A stretch of DNA of 64,000 nucleotides. It comes from Theobroma cacao. Lineage: Eukaryota > Streptophyta > Magnoliopsida > Malvales > Malvaceae. The DNA lies in contig NC_030854.1 in NCBI RefSeq assembly GCF_000208745.1, positions 33,073,082 through 33,137,081 on the forward strand, written 5' to 3'. The translations under genes were made by a program, and so were the position numbers. This document shows, one piece after another, positions 34,243 through 46,559 of the stretch. The notes beneath the pieces are model-generated. The model did not search any database and was not told where the DNA came from. It worked only from the letters and a program-made list of their open reading frames with translations. How positions within the stretch are numbered: the stretch's first letter is position 1; the number at the start of each line of letters is the position of its first letter.

Positions 34243-37200
34243 TTACTGCAGCAAGTATTTCTCAACTACTGTCCTGCCAAACTTCTCTTGAATGTCTTTC
34301 GGAGTTTCAATCTGAAAAAATGGAAATTGTAAAAGATGACAGCAGTCCAGTCATTGTGATATTTAGGATGCAAAAGAAAGGGAATATTCATCATGTTGGT
34401 GATGGGGCTACTTACTGCATTGAGGGCTTTAAAAAGAGCCTTGACTGTGTTGTGAGGATTCCTTGAGCCAACAACCTAAGAAGAAGAAGAGGGTTGAGGT
34501 TAACTATAAAATGGCCAAATTTCAAACACTTTTGTAAAGAACCTGATTCAGGTAGAATTCTGTTACCTTTGATTTGACATTCTTGAAGCCAGCTAAATTT
34601 AAAATGATTTCGACAGTTTTTCCAGCTTTCATACCAGTTGTAGTTGGTGCAGGCCAGAGATACACCTATCAAAAAAGCATGCAAATTCAAACACGGTGAA
34701 TGCAAAGAACCTTCGAGCAGCAACAAAAGTGGAGAATTAACTCGCTGAGAATGTGATAAAAAAACAACTAAAGATAGTAATGCACCTTAGTCTTCTTATA
34801 TGCTGTTTGAACTGCATGGGCAATTGTATGCTCCTCATGCCGTTCAATATAGTGGAGATTCTGGAAGCATTTCTCATATGCCTGTTCGTTGACCACCCGG
34901 TCAGTAAATTTCACACATCAATTCATCAAGCTTGTGACAGAAAAATGATTAATGATAGGAAAGAACGTGCTCATGAGGGACAATACTGATGGTGTTAGAC
35001 ACCTCTCAATCCAGTTGGTTTTATGTACCTCAAATCATAGAATCATACCAGGAAAGTAGCCCATTAAAAACCAATTGTAACAAAAATGAAGAAACTGAAC
35101 TTTACCAAAACTACACCCAAAAAAAAAGGAATTCGACAGAAGCATGTGAATATCAGATTCGAAATCCATCCAAATCAGATTAGCTAGTCAAACTAAGTAC
35201 AACATATGAAACCCAGCCAAAACAAAACTTCAGATTATAAAAGTTCCAGAGGCAAAAATCTACTTATTAATTTAGAATTGCACATGTCCATTGTATAAAA
35301 AATCTAGACGATAGGTACAGATAAACCTATCTCAAAAATCCAAAAATTGAAAATTGTCACATCAGGAGTAAAGTGTCAAAAGTGCATATGTTTTCCCTTC
35401 ATTTCTGATAATGCCCCTAACTCATACATGAAGGGAATATCCTAATGCTCAAGGCATGTCAAATACTATATCAAGAAATGTCCAAAGAAAAACTGGATAC
35501 CAATCCATTATATTTTAAAACATGTCCCGAAAGATATCAATTTTCCAGTCCACCCATAGAAGTTAAATAACTGATTCACCTACCAATAATCTATCTAGTG
35601 CATTAATCAACAATAAAGAAATAAAATCACTAACATGTTACCTTTTGGAGGGCAATAGGGACTGCTGCGCCTTTGGCTTTTGCATAGCCAACAACACCGT
35701 GATAGTTTCCACAAGCTAACAAAGCAGTGTACTTGATCACTTGCCCTCCCTGGATCATATCAAATTCAAAATGAATTATATAGAAATCACTCTAATAACA
35801 AAACAAACTTAGATGGCATGACATTACCTTAGTTACTTTACAAGTTCGATTTACATCTATCAACCTCACATCAAAACCCTGCCATATTCAATAAAAATTG
35901 AATTAATTACCTATAACATAAAACTGTTGAAAACAAAAACGAGTTACAAAGAGACAAAAGCATCAGCACACAAGTGAAGCTTGAAGAGAAGCAAAGAAGA
36001 AACCAGAAATAGTACAGGACCATAAGAAGTGCACACCACGTTTATAGAAGAAATGAAGCCAGAGAACAGAAGTAGTACTTTTGAAGTGGTTGAATTATGT
36101 ACTATTGCCCCCTTGAAAAGACATCTTATGTCAAATACAAAAGAAAGAACCCCAACAAACTATCAATCTAATCATCCCAAACAGATGTCACGGAATGAGA
36201 CACATTGGAGTCATGCATTAGAAACTCAATGTGAATAAATTCAAATAATCCATCAAAAACTTAAAACCGCATCAGCGAAGAATTTCACGTAGAAATAACA
36301 AATCTGGGCAAAACATGGAGTAAACCACATTCCTTAATAGTGCAATGAACTCAGAAGCAGCACAGAAGCAAACTGTGCTTGTATATCATTACCTTGCTAT
36401 TTATCTTAGGATGTTCTTTTACGTATGTTGTATTCCTACCCTTTTAAGATGAGACTGTTTCTTCAATAGCAGTAATGCAGATTCGCAGAGAGAGAACTCA
36501 TTCCTTTAATAATACAATCAGCTCAGAAGCAGCACAGAAGCAAACTGTATATCATTAGCTCGCTATTTATCATAGGATGTTCTGTCATGTATGTTGTATT
36601 CCTACCCTTTTAAGATGACACTGTTTCTTCAATTTAAGCAGTAATCCAGCTTACACAGAGAGAGCACCCATTGTCTAGTGCAAAGAGAAAAGTAATTAGA
36701 CTTAGAAATGCAATTTGCTCAAATCCAAGTCTTAGGGCCATTTTATGCAAATATAAACACATGATTGTTTCCCTTTTCCTCCTCCAAGAAGTGGAAACCG
36801 TTTTGGTTAGACCATAACTCAGTAATGATCCTTTTAGAATTGAATTGCATCTATTGCCCCAATCCACCTGCGGTAGTTTGTACTTCCACCAGAGTAATTA
36901 CGTTGCCAACCCACAGAAAAGAAATCTATATTGGTATATATTTTATTACTATCAGCAAAACTGCGTTGACAGCAAGCAAATATGGACCTTGATCTTTATA
37001 AATTCCTTAATAGGCTAACACCAATGACACACATGACAATCATCCTAATTACTTTGACAAAAAGGTTCATCTTACAAATTGATGGTCAAAAGCACACATT
37101 ATAGCGGTCAATCAAGATTCAAGCAGAAAACAATTTTTGTTTGACTGCCTATTGGATTTTCAAACTTAAAAGACAAGAAAGCAAGCTGCAAAGTTGTACC

Positions 37201-39868
37201 ACATTCAAAATGTCCATGATACAAAATTCAGGCTTATCATCACAGAGCCACAATACACAATTACATGTTTCCCCAGAATCCATATTCTCAGTAAAAACTG
37301 CAACCAGAATTAGAGTATAAGCTTCTCCACTCAAAAAAAAAAATATATATATATATATATATCATTGCTAACCCAACCCTAAAAGAAAATTAACAAAACC
37401 TACTGCTTGTTTATTAGATTCTGCCAAAGTGACTGCTTAGTCCAAATTTTATAAATCAATAATGCAATAAAAGGAAAGCATTTTTGTACCTCTAGGCAAA
37501 GGAATAGGCTATATCTTTTTTTGACTATGAATTTATAAACAAATTACCTCAGGTACTACATACTCAAGTTCAACTATAGCTATTTACAAGGTAGCTTAAC
37601 AGTAAGCTCAAACATGAAGCAAATGCATTGTGACCTTAAAAATTAAAACTTCAAAAGGGTAGATAACTTCACCACAGAGCCATCAGAGAACACTGAACAA
37701 GTATGCTAACACCCATACAGCATATATCACGTTGCAGAGTCTTTTATATGGACATCTCATATTTTTAACATGATGTCAACATTATTTTTTCTATTCAACA
37801 CCTGAATAAATAATGAACTTGCGCACTCATATATATCATCAGAGAATATGAAGAAAACTAAAACTTCAGCTTAAGAAATTTCCTAGAATTTTTTCAATGC
37901 AACCTATTTCATACTTGCAAGGAAATGATAAAAGGGGGAGAAACATCAGAAAGACAAACTCCAATCAACAGCTTGCTAACTAGAGGCATGAATATAAATG
38001 AAATGTATTTAGGAAAAAGAAGAATAACATAAGCTTAGCCTTTTCCTCCTCTAGTTTTAAATTACTATTTGAAAAAAAAAAAACTGATGCTTTGGAAGCA
38101 ATCACGTAGGGTCTTGCATGCACTTACCTTTCTGTAAAGAGGTTTTCTTTTCTTTTCAATCAAAGCATTTCTTTCCTCAGCAAGATCTCTGATCTCCTCC
38201 TCCAGAAGCTTTCCCTTCTTCCCGAAGGTATGATCCAAGTCTGCCAGCTTCTCTTCAAGTTTCTTGTCAATAGCATTGAGCTTCTCTAACAGTATGTTAT
38301 CCTTCTCTTTCATGTCATCAAATTCTTCATCATCATCGTCATCAGCAGCAGCTCCTCGTACCATTTGCTCTTCCTCTTCTTGTCCAGCATTTTCCACAAG
38401 ATCATCAGATTGACCAACTTGTTCAAGCTGAATAACTCCATAATTGGAAGGATTGTTGGGATCATAGGCTTCCTTCCATTCAATCAGCCTCATTGCCCTA
38501 TTTAATTTTTGCTGAAGAATGAATTTCTCCTTGCCTTCTGCTACCTTAAGTCGATTCATCAACTCACCAATGACCCTGTATTCAGGGCGAAGCCGAAAAT
38601 GCTTTTCCTCAAACTTGTCAATTTTTCTCATACATTTGAAAGCTTCATCAAGTGTCTCTGTCCAGTGTGTTCAGGTAATAAGTCATGGCTAGACCAAAAA
38701 ATGATAGTTATACCAAATTTTTAATGTATTATGTTGTTATGTTATGCCTTATCACTGAGTAAACATAAGTATCTTTCTTTCAGACTTCATCAGATTCACT
38801 GAATATATTTACTTCATGAAACTTGCAAACAAGTCCAAGTTCATTTAAAATTTTACCAAATCAAACTTGAATATTATTTTGAGCTTGACAGATGAGTCAA
38901 GCTTCATTTACAAAGAAAAAAAATGAGCTCGAACACTTTGGTATCAGTTCAACTCATTCATGACCCTTATAAAGCAATTTTTTTAACTTTTTCACAATAC
39001 TTAAGAGAGCATAGTCAATCATGCAACTTATCATTTCAAAAGAATCACCGAATCAATCAACGTAATCAATACAAATGATCAAATTGTCTTCTTCTTGATA
39101 AGATTTGGAAAAGAAGAAAATAGTTGGCATTGTCCCTATTTTCCCATGAAAATAATGTTTAAATCTTCATTTTCACTCTTTATCTAAGCAACGTGATAAA
39201 CAATCCCAACTCTCCTACTCAAAAATACGAGCCTAAAGCCATAAACTTTAAATGTATAATATGCTTAAATACACCTACGTTGTATTGTATATTACATCAT
39301 GCTGCTTATAGTGAAAGAAAACAAAAAGAAAAAGAAAATTTCTTTTTTTTTTCTTTTTACCGGCCTCAGTGAAGTCCTTTAGCAACTCCTCATGCCTCTT
39401 ATGCTTCTTCTCAAACTCCTCAATCCTCTTCTGAACTGCCTCAGGCCCAAACCTCTCATCATCTTCATCTTCATCGCTATCCGAATCTGTAGGCTCCTCG
39501 TACCTGTCTAAATTCCCAGTATCCTTCAATTTCTCCTTCTCAAGCTTCTCTATCAACGGCATTACACCCATGTAATCTTCTTGATCCTCTTCATCAATAT
39601 CCTTTGTATCCAAACCTTTTCTCGTCCTGTCCTCTTTTTCTCTCCGCTTCTCACGCTCTACTTCAGCAAGAAGATCCCGAACTTCTGTGGAGGAGGCTGT
39701 GGAGAAATGGGCTCCTTTCGAAGAAAATGAGGATTTTGGTGTTTGCTTAGCGGGAAAATGTGGGAAAGTTGAGATTTTCCGGTAAAATGAGGGTAGGGTT
39801 TTGGACCTGCTTTGAAGGGTTTGGCTGAGGAACCTAGAGCACAAAGATGCTTGGGATCTTGTTGACAT
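34243..39868 (-). CDS. Mitochondrial small-subunit ribosomal protein uS5m
   Basis: Eight exons on the minus strand: 39868-39361, 38657-38128, 35878-35828, 35749-35642, 34881-34786, 34665-34567, 34475-34416 and 34311-34243. All use GT-AG, and the frame closes at 506 residues. Residues 347-506 are a full S5 domain: GFDVRLIDVNRTCKVTKGGQ, then YTALLACGNYHGVVGYAKAK, PIALQKAYEK, and the C-terminal AGFKNVKSKVVGSRNPHNTV. The first 61 residues lack Asp/Glu and are Arg/Ser-rich, a likely mitochondrial presequence. Residues about 62-346 form an acidic, Lys/Glu-rich, coiled-coil-prone extension absent from bacterial S5. S5 lies near the decoding site in the ribosomal small subunit. Intron 2 is 2.2 kb. 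The match to plant mitochondrial S5 in size and layout is good. Confidence 0.9.
36330..36668. repeat. Imperfect tandem duplication inside uS5m intron 2
   Basis: A unit of about 170 bp containing CTCAGAAGCAGCACAGAAGC and GTTGTATTCCTACCCTTTTA occurs twice (about 36330-36502 and 36503-36668) with small differences. It lies wholly within the 2.2-kb intron. Confidence 0.75.
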
Positions 39869-40700
39869 TTTTTTTGCTATTGGCTTATCATCTGAGATAT
39901 GAAGAATCAAAGTTCATTGAAGACAACAAAAAAATTAGAAAAGAAAATTGGAGATTTTCCGAACAGAGGTTTAGGGTTTTAACACTGAAGCAGGTTTGTT
40001 AAAGAAATGGTGACAATTTTACATTTAAAAAAAAAACAAATATCACAAATTATAAAGAAATTATGTTTGGGCTTCAGTCCATGGTTATTGGGCTTTGTTT
40101 TATTGGTTTTTAATTAAATTATTTCAATTTTTTTTATTTGAATGATTGGTGAACGAACGGTGATATACGGAGGGAGTAAAATAATATAGAAAAAAAAATA
40201 TAATTTCATATAAGATACTATTCTGACAAATAATTTTCAAAATTAGATACTGAATATTAAAAAAAAATACTTAATGCTATTTAAATATGAGTATTTGACG
40301 AACAATAAATTTCTCATTCATAAATATTTCAAGTTTGAATGTGAAATATTCGAACTCTATGTAGTAAAATAATATAATCCGAATATTTGAAAAATTATGT
40401 TTATTGACATCCATAACAAAATGACATAAAAAAAATCATTGTCGGTTGAAAATTATAATAAAAAACTATGTAAAGATCAGCTTCAGTCCTGGTTTTAATA
40501 GCATCTAAACGGTGCGTTTTGATTGTCTCGTTTCTTTCGAGCTCATCCCTACATTGAGCTCAACTCCTTAACGAGCAGAAACTCTGTTTAGTTCCTTCTT
40601 GTCTGCTCAGTTTCAGTTCCAAAATCCTAGGAAACTACTTTGACAACTCTGGTGCAAAAACCCAATTTTTTCCTTAAAATATAAATCCACACGTTTAGTT
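39869..40700. promoter_or_regulatory. Bidirectional intergenic region, uS5m / PPR
   Basis: 833 bp between the divergent start codons of uS5m and the PPR gene. Two TGGGCT site II cores lie at 40068-40073 and 40089-40094, about 200 bp upstream of uS5m. Such motifs are known from promoters of plant ribosomal and mitochondrial-function genes. 40100-40480 is AT-rich. Shared regulation of the two genes is inference. Confidence 0.5.
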
Positions 40701-43700
40701 ATGATAAAATATTTCACCTCCCATAAAAAATTTCTCTTTCCCTTCCGTTTTCTGTCAAGATCCTCCACTTTCTCATCGACCAAACACCCGTCTCCCCATA
40801 AACCCTCCAAAATCCCACCACCCTTTTCTCCAAACACTCTTTCCAATCCAACAATCCCCTCATCGAAATCCCATCTTTACGCCTCACTTTTCTGCACTCT
40901 TATCCACTTATACTTAACCTGTGGAAGATTTTCCCAAGCCAAGGACACATTTTGTAACATGAGGAAACATGGTGTCATTCCCGTTTTGCCCCTGTGGAAT
41001 CACCTTATTTACAGTTTCAATGCCTCTGGCTTGGTTTCTGAGGTAATGCTACTTTACTCTGAGATGATAGCTTGTGGGGTTTTGCCTAATGTTTTCACAA
41101 TAAATGTTTTGGTTCATTCTTTAGCCAAAGTTGGTAATTTGAGCTTTGCCTTGGAATTGCTTAAAAATGTTGGTAACAACAACAATGTTGATACTGTTAC
41201 TTACAATACTTTGATTTGGGGTTTTTGTGAGCAAGGTTTGGCTTATCAAGGTTTCGGCCTTTTGTCTGAAATGGTAAAAAAAGGTATAAATTTTGATACT
41301 TTTTCATGTAACATAGTTGTTAAGGGATTTTGTAGAATTGGGTTTGTTAAATATGGAGAGTGGGTTATGGATAATTTGGTGAATGGTGGGATTTTTAAGG
41401 ATGTTATAGGGTTTAACATATTGATTGATGGGTATTGTAAGAGTGGAGATATGAATTATGCAGTGCAAATAATGGATAGGATGAGAAGAGAAGGTTTAGT
41501 GCCTGATATCATTAGTTATAATACTTTGATTGATGGATTTTGCAAAAAAGGTGATTTTGCTAAGGCTAAAGGTTTAATTGACGAGATTTTGGGTTCTCAT
41601 AGGAAAAAGGATTTTATGATTTTGGATGAGAATGATCATCGAAGTGAGGGTGAGAACAGTGTGATATTGGAACCAGACCTTATTACACACACTACACTTA
41701 TAAGTGCCTACTGTAAGCGAGAAGCGCTTGAGGAAGCACTTTCCTTGTATGAAGAAACAGTTGTAAATGGGTTTTTGCCTGATGTCGTCACTTATAGTTC
41801 AATTATGAATGGCCTTCGCAAGCATGGAAAGTTTGCTGAAGCAAAAGTGCTATTGATGGAGATGGAGAAGATGGGTGTGGATCCCAATCATGTCTCTTAT
41901 TCTACTCTTGTGGATTCCTTCTTCAAAGCAGGGAATTCCATGGATGCTTTTGCCCTTCAAAGTCAAATGGTTGTTCGTGGAATTGCTTTTGATGTTGTTG
42001 TGTACACTACACTGATGGATGGGCTTTTTAAGGTTGGAAAGCCTAAAGAGGCTGAAAACACGTTTAGTACTCTTTTAAAGCACAAATTGGTGCCTAATTT
42101 GACGACCTATGCAGCATTGATTGATGGCCGCTGCAAGTCGGGAGACATAAATGGTGCAGAATCTGCATTGAAAGAAATGAAGGAAAAAAATGTTGTTCCT
42201 AATGTCGTGACTTATTCTTCTGTCATAAACAGCTATATCAGGAAAGGAATGCTTGATGAAGCTGTTAACATGATGAGGAAAATGGTGAGTGAAAATATAT
42301 TGTCAAATGTTTTTATTTATGCTGCACTAATTGATGGATATTTCAAGGCAGGTAAAGAACTAGTTGCTCTTGATCTCTATAATGAAATGAAACTGGCAGG
42401 ATTAGAGGAAAACAATTTTATACTTGATGCTTTTGTGAACAACTTGAAAAGAGCTGGAAGGATGGGGGAAGCTGAGGTTTTAGTTAAAGATATGATGTCC
42501 AAGGGCTTGTCACTTGACCATGTAAACTATACATCTCTGATGGATGGCTTTTTCAAAGAGGGAAAGGATTCAGCTGCTCTTATCTTGGCCCAGGAAATGA
42601 CTGAGAAGAATATAACATTTGATGTTGTTGTGTACAACGTCTTAATTAATGGTCTTTTGAGGCTTGGAAAATATGAGGCACAATCTGTTTATGCTAGAAT
42701 GAGAGAGTTGGATCTGGCTCCGGACCTCATTACATGCAATACCATGATTAATGCATACTGCAAAGAGGGTAAGTTTGAATATGCATTAAACCTCTGGGAT
42801 GACATGAAGAGTTGTGGTTTAATGCCAAATTCCATAACTTGTAACATTCTGATCAGAGGTCTTTGTAGAGCTGGTGAAATTCAAAAAGCTCTAAATGTTT
42901 TGAATGAGATGCTGGTTTTAGGCTTTTCACCTACCACTGCTATTCACAAATTTCTGCTTGATGCATCCTCTAGGAATGGAAGGGCTGATGCCATTTTGTT
43001 AATGCATGAACGTCTTGTTTCCATGGGACTTAAACTTAATCAGGCAGTTTTCAACACTCTCATCACTGTCTTATGCAGACTAGGGATGACCAAGAAAGCC
43101 ATTTCAGCTTTAAACGATATGACAGGAAGAGGGTTTTCAGCTGACACAATAACTTACAATGCACTTATAAATGGATATTGCAGAGGCAGTCATATAAAGA
43201 AGGCTTTTGCTACATATTCTCATATGTTAAGGGAAGGAGTTCCACCAAATGTTGTCACTTACAATCTGCTTCTGAGAGGTCTCTCAACTGCCGGTTTGAT
43301 GAAAGAAGCAGATGAATTATTTAGCCAAATGAAAGAAAAAGGCTTGAACCCTAACGCTTCAACATATGATACATTGATATCTGGCCATGGTAAGATTGGA
43401 AACAAAAGGGAATCTGTAAAAGTTTATTGTGAAATGATTTCCAAAGGATTTGTTCCGAGAACTGGCACCTACAATTTGCTTATCAGTGGTTTTGCTAAAA
43501 TAGGAAAAATGTCCCAAGCTAGAGAGCTTCTTAAGGAGATGCAATTGAGGGGAGCATTGCCTAATTCTTCAACTTATGACATACTGATCTCTGGTTGGTG
43601 TAACCTCTCTGACCAGCCAGAGCTGGACAGGGCATCAAAATTATCATGCCTAGCTGAGGTGAAAAAATTACTTCTGGAAGTGAAAGATAGACAGTTTTTA

Positions 43701-43799
43701 CCATGTGAAAGTACTCTTTCCAATATCAGTTCTGCCTTTGCAAAACTAGGAAAGAAGTTAAATGCTCAGAAGGGACTATACATGAGAAAGAACATATAA
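40701..43799 (+). CDS. P-class pentatricopeptide repeat protein, probably mitochondrial
   Basis: Intronless, 1032 residues. From about residue 100 to the C-terminus the protein is an unbroken series of 35-residue PPR motifs of the form VVTYNTLIDGFCKxGxxxxAxxLxxEMxxxGxxP, about 25 by spacing. No E, DYW, SMR or other C-terminal domain is visible, so it is P-class. Such proteins bind organelle RNA in a sequence-specific way, with residues 5 and 35 of each motif reading one base, and act in processing, stability or translation. There is no Asp/Glu before residue 82, and the N-terminus is rich in Arg, Lys, Ser and Phe (FRFLSRSSTFSS), fitting a mitochondrial or dual presequence. It is divergent from uS5m. 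The RNA target is unknown. Confidence 0.93.
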   Translation: MIKYFTSHKKFLFPFRFLSRSSTFSSTKHPSPHKPSKIPPPFSPNTLSNPTIPSSKSHLYASLFCTLIHLYLTCGRFSQAKDTFCNMRKHGVIPVLPLWNHLIYSFNASGLVSEVMLLYSEMIACGVLPNVFTINVLVHSLAKVGNLSFALELLKNVGNNNNVDTVTYNTLIWGFCEQGLAYQGFGLLSEMVKKGINFDTFSCNIVVKGFCRIGFVKYGEWVMDNLVNGGIFKDVIGFNILIDGYCKSGDMNYAVQIMDRMRREGLVPDIISYNTLIDGFCKKGDFAKAKGLIDEILGSHRKKDFMILDENDHRSEGENSVILEPDLITHTTLISAYCKREALEEALSLYEETVVNGFLPDVVTYSSIMNGLRKHGKFAEAKVLLMEMEKMGVDPNHVSYSTLVDSFFKAGNSMDAFALQSQMVVRGIAFDVVVYTTLMDGLFKVGKPKEAENTFSTLLKHKLVPNLTTYAALIDGRCKSGDINGAESALKEMKEKNVVPNVVTYSSVINSYIRKGMLDEAVNMMRKMVSENILSNVFIYAALIDGYFKAGKELVALDLYNEMKLAGLEENNFILDAFVNNLKRAGRMGEAEVLVKDMMSKGLSLDHVNYTSLMDGFFKEGKDSAALILAQEMTEKNITFDVVVYNVLINGLLRLGKYEAQSVYARMRELDLAPDLITCNTMINAYCKEGKFEYALNLWDDMKSCGLMPNSITCNILIRGLCRAGEIQKALNVLNEMLVLGFSPTTAIHKFLLDASSRNGRADAILLMHERLVSMGLKLNQAVFNTLITVLCRLGMTKKAISALNDMTGRGFSADTITYNALINGYCRGSHIKKAFATYSHMLREGVPPNVVTYNLLLRGLSTAGLMKEADELFSQMKEKGLNPNASTYDTLISGHGKIGNKRESVKVYCEMISKGFVPRTGTYNLLISGFAKIGKMSQARELLKEMQLRGALPNSSTYDILISGWCNLSDQPELDRASKLSCLAEVKKLLLEVKDRQFLPCESTLSNISSAFAKLGKKLNAQKGLYMRKNI

Positions 43800-46540
43800 G
43801 AAATAAGCTAAATACAAACAGGGGATTCCTTCAATTTGGATAGGCAACTTTCTTGATCTTCATTAGCTCTTCATTCAGAAACCTGGCTTCAGTTCTTTGT
43901 GCATGGTATGCTCTTACTGCTTTGCGTTTAGCATATGGATGTCATGTTGCTGCTCCCATCTCTGATAAGCTGTGATGCTGGCAATGAAAACTATTCTATG
44001 TTTCTATGACTTTGAATTATTCACATGTAGACTGTAAGAAAGGTTTAATAAGATGCATGCATTTTCTTTAGTTCTTTTTTTTTTTTTCTTAGGAATCTTT
44101 CCATTGACATTTTATTAGCAATTTGCAAGCACCATGCTAGGACTATCTCGATTAACCACTGACATGTTGGGCCTCTCTACAGTCATTACAGTGCATGGTG
44201 ATATTCAAGGGTTTCATTTATGGACTTCTTATCAGCTGTTCTTAGTCCAACAGAGTGGGTATGTGAGTTTTGATATGTAAATTTAAGTTCTTTCTTTCTT
44301 TTATTGCCACATTATAGGCCTGTATTTTCTTCTATCTTTCCCTCTTTATGTCTTCTTATGATAAAGAATATGAAAAGTGGAGATAGCCATTGATTTCTAC
44401 CTTTAACAGGTTTCTTGATTTTGAATCAGAAAAAATTTCCATTGTGTGAGAAGAGCAATGCATTCACTGTTGGATTCAGCTTCAGGCATATGGCTTTCAG
44501 AGGCAAGATTTTGCACATCATCTTTCAGTCAGTGCTGTCTGCTGGTAAAAAATTTCCATTGCAGGAGGAGATTGATGTATTCACTGTTGGATTCAGCTTT
44601 AGGCAAATGGTTTTCAGAGGCAAGATTCGTACTGTCTTTCATCATTTCATGATAGTGTACTGATAATACTTTGCAAAACTGCACCAAACCTTAGTAATCA
44701 GTATGCATTCAATTCGTGGCACCTATGTCTATCACATTTTGCTGGACAAGACCCAGGGCAATGTTTCTCCGCTAGTAATGAAGCTTCTCGGCTGCTTCAG
44801 AACTAATTCAGCATTCTGAGATTGTCAGTGTATGGGATAGTGTTCAAGACATTTCAATGTTTAAAACTTGATTTGGTATGAGCCAACTATAGAGGTGCTA
44901 AATGCATATCTTGATCACGGGAGAAGACTAGGGGGACATTGGACTCAAAAGCTTTTCAGTTGTATCCCTCTTTTCAACTTTCAGTAAAGAAAGGAAGGCT
45001 TCATAGCTTGGTCAGTGCACTTGTCTATTATAGTTGAACAAAACATATTGTTGGGCTGACAATCTGATGCTCTTGGTAATTCTGATGTATAACTTTTAAT
45101 TGATGTTGTTTTACTAAATCATGGACGATTGAGCGTCCTGTCCTTGTGCTGTCTATATCCTTAAAAAGTGGATTTCATGCTGATGAAACATCTCCTATAA
45201 CTAAAAGGTTGCATCTTCTCCTTTTCCTAGTATCCTCTTGAAGACTAAAAAGAGGTTTCAAGTCTGATAATGCTATGATTTTATTTATTTGTTGTCTTTT
45301 TGGTTTGAGCTAATTTGAAGCATCTTCACATTATTCTCGCACTCTCTGACGGATTCCTCTTTTAGTTATAGCTATCATTATGAATCTCTCAGTAATAACT
45401 GGGTAAATTTTATACAAACTTAATCGCTACAATGCAAAAAGAATTGTTATCTAAACAGTTCTTTGTAACTTAATCAGAACGGATTAGTAGTATCCATTGA
45501 TTACCAAAAATCGTTTATTTGATAAAAAAATCCAAATTTGATATTACTCAATTCAAAAATTTAATTTTATAAATTAGAGTATGATATTACAAATGTATTA
45601 TTTCAAAATGAACTCAATGTTGATAACCTACTTCTAAATTCAAACAAAAAATGATAATTGAATATGAAATAAAATATAAACCAAGAAATGACACATATAT
45701 TACTTTGTTAAGTTTTACAACTTCATTGCTCAAGAGAAATCATATATATTACTATGTCAAATTATTACAAAATCACAACTTGAACTTCTTAGTTGAGGTG
45801 TTCAAGAGTGGATGGATTTCAAAGATTCAAGAATTTGAAATTCATTTTCCTCATTCAATGGTTTTTAAAATAGTTTTCATTTGGATATTAATACACACTC
45901 AAATCAACTGATATATAAACAATTTAGGATAGCAGATATCCTAAGCTTCAAAATCAAATTAAGTGGCACGTCATGCTAACAGAAAGATTAAGAAAAAGTC
46001 TAAAGGGATGTCTGTGTTCACCAATTTTATTTTATTTTTGGTACACTTTNTTTTCCTTTTTTCTTTTTGCAGGTCAAGATTAAAATAAAGAAAGATAAAT
46101 AATAAAAAAACAACTAATTCTCTATTTGGGCAACATCTTTGAACTTTCCTATTTAGCAGATATACATATATATATATATACACACACACCTCTAACCACT
46201 TAGAAAATATATATCCCTGAGAATTTGGTAAGGCAATCACTAAAAAACACCTTGGCCTGCAGAGATAATGTAACTGTTCCAGCATTTATACCCTAATAAA
46301 TACAAAAGCTCCACACATTCTCATCCACCTCTCTTTTTTCTTTTGTCTAGGTCTCTTTATTATATCTGCATCACATGCATGCATTCGGAAGTATAGATTC
46401 ATGTCCTTGAACTTTTCAAAATTTTAGCAAATTTCTTCGTTTAAAACAATTTTTCTTGGAAATGTTTATCTAGTTGATTTGATCGATTGTTTGATTACTT
46501 TAAACAGGATGCAATTTCGTTGCTCGACATGGATTCGATG
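43800..46540. other. PPR 3' flank and intergenic region
   Basis: No gene was recognised. 43800-44700 is likely to include the PPR 3' UTR and contains an imperfect tandem repeat (44431-44640). A single N is at 46050, without an obvious flanking duplication. Short AT and AC runs are at about 46160-46190. Confidence 0.5.
44431..44640. repeat. Imperfect tandem repeat, about 118-bp unit
   Basis: Two units share AAAAAATTTCCATTG, ATTCACTGTTGGATTCAGCTT and TTTCAGAGGCAAGATT in the same order. An 82-codon plus-strand frame spans both units and keeps TVGFSFR..FRGKI twice. This similarity follows from the DNA repeat and is not evidence of a gene. Confidence 0.7.
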
Positions 46541-46559
46541 TTTTTGGTGTCAATTAGTC

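Noticed and set aside
45651..45911. 86-codon plus-strand frame
   Set aside because: AT-driven composition and no recognisable motif.
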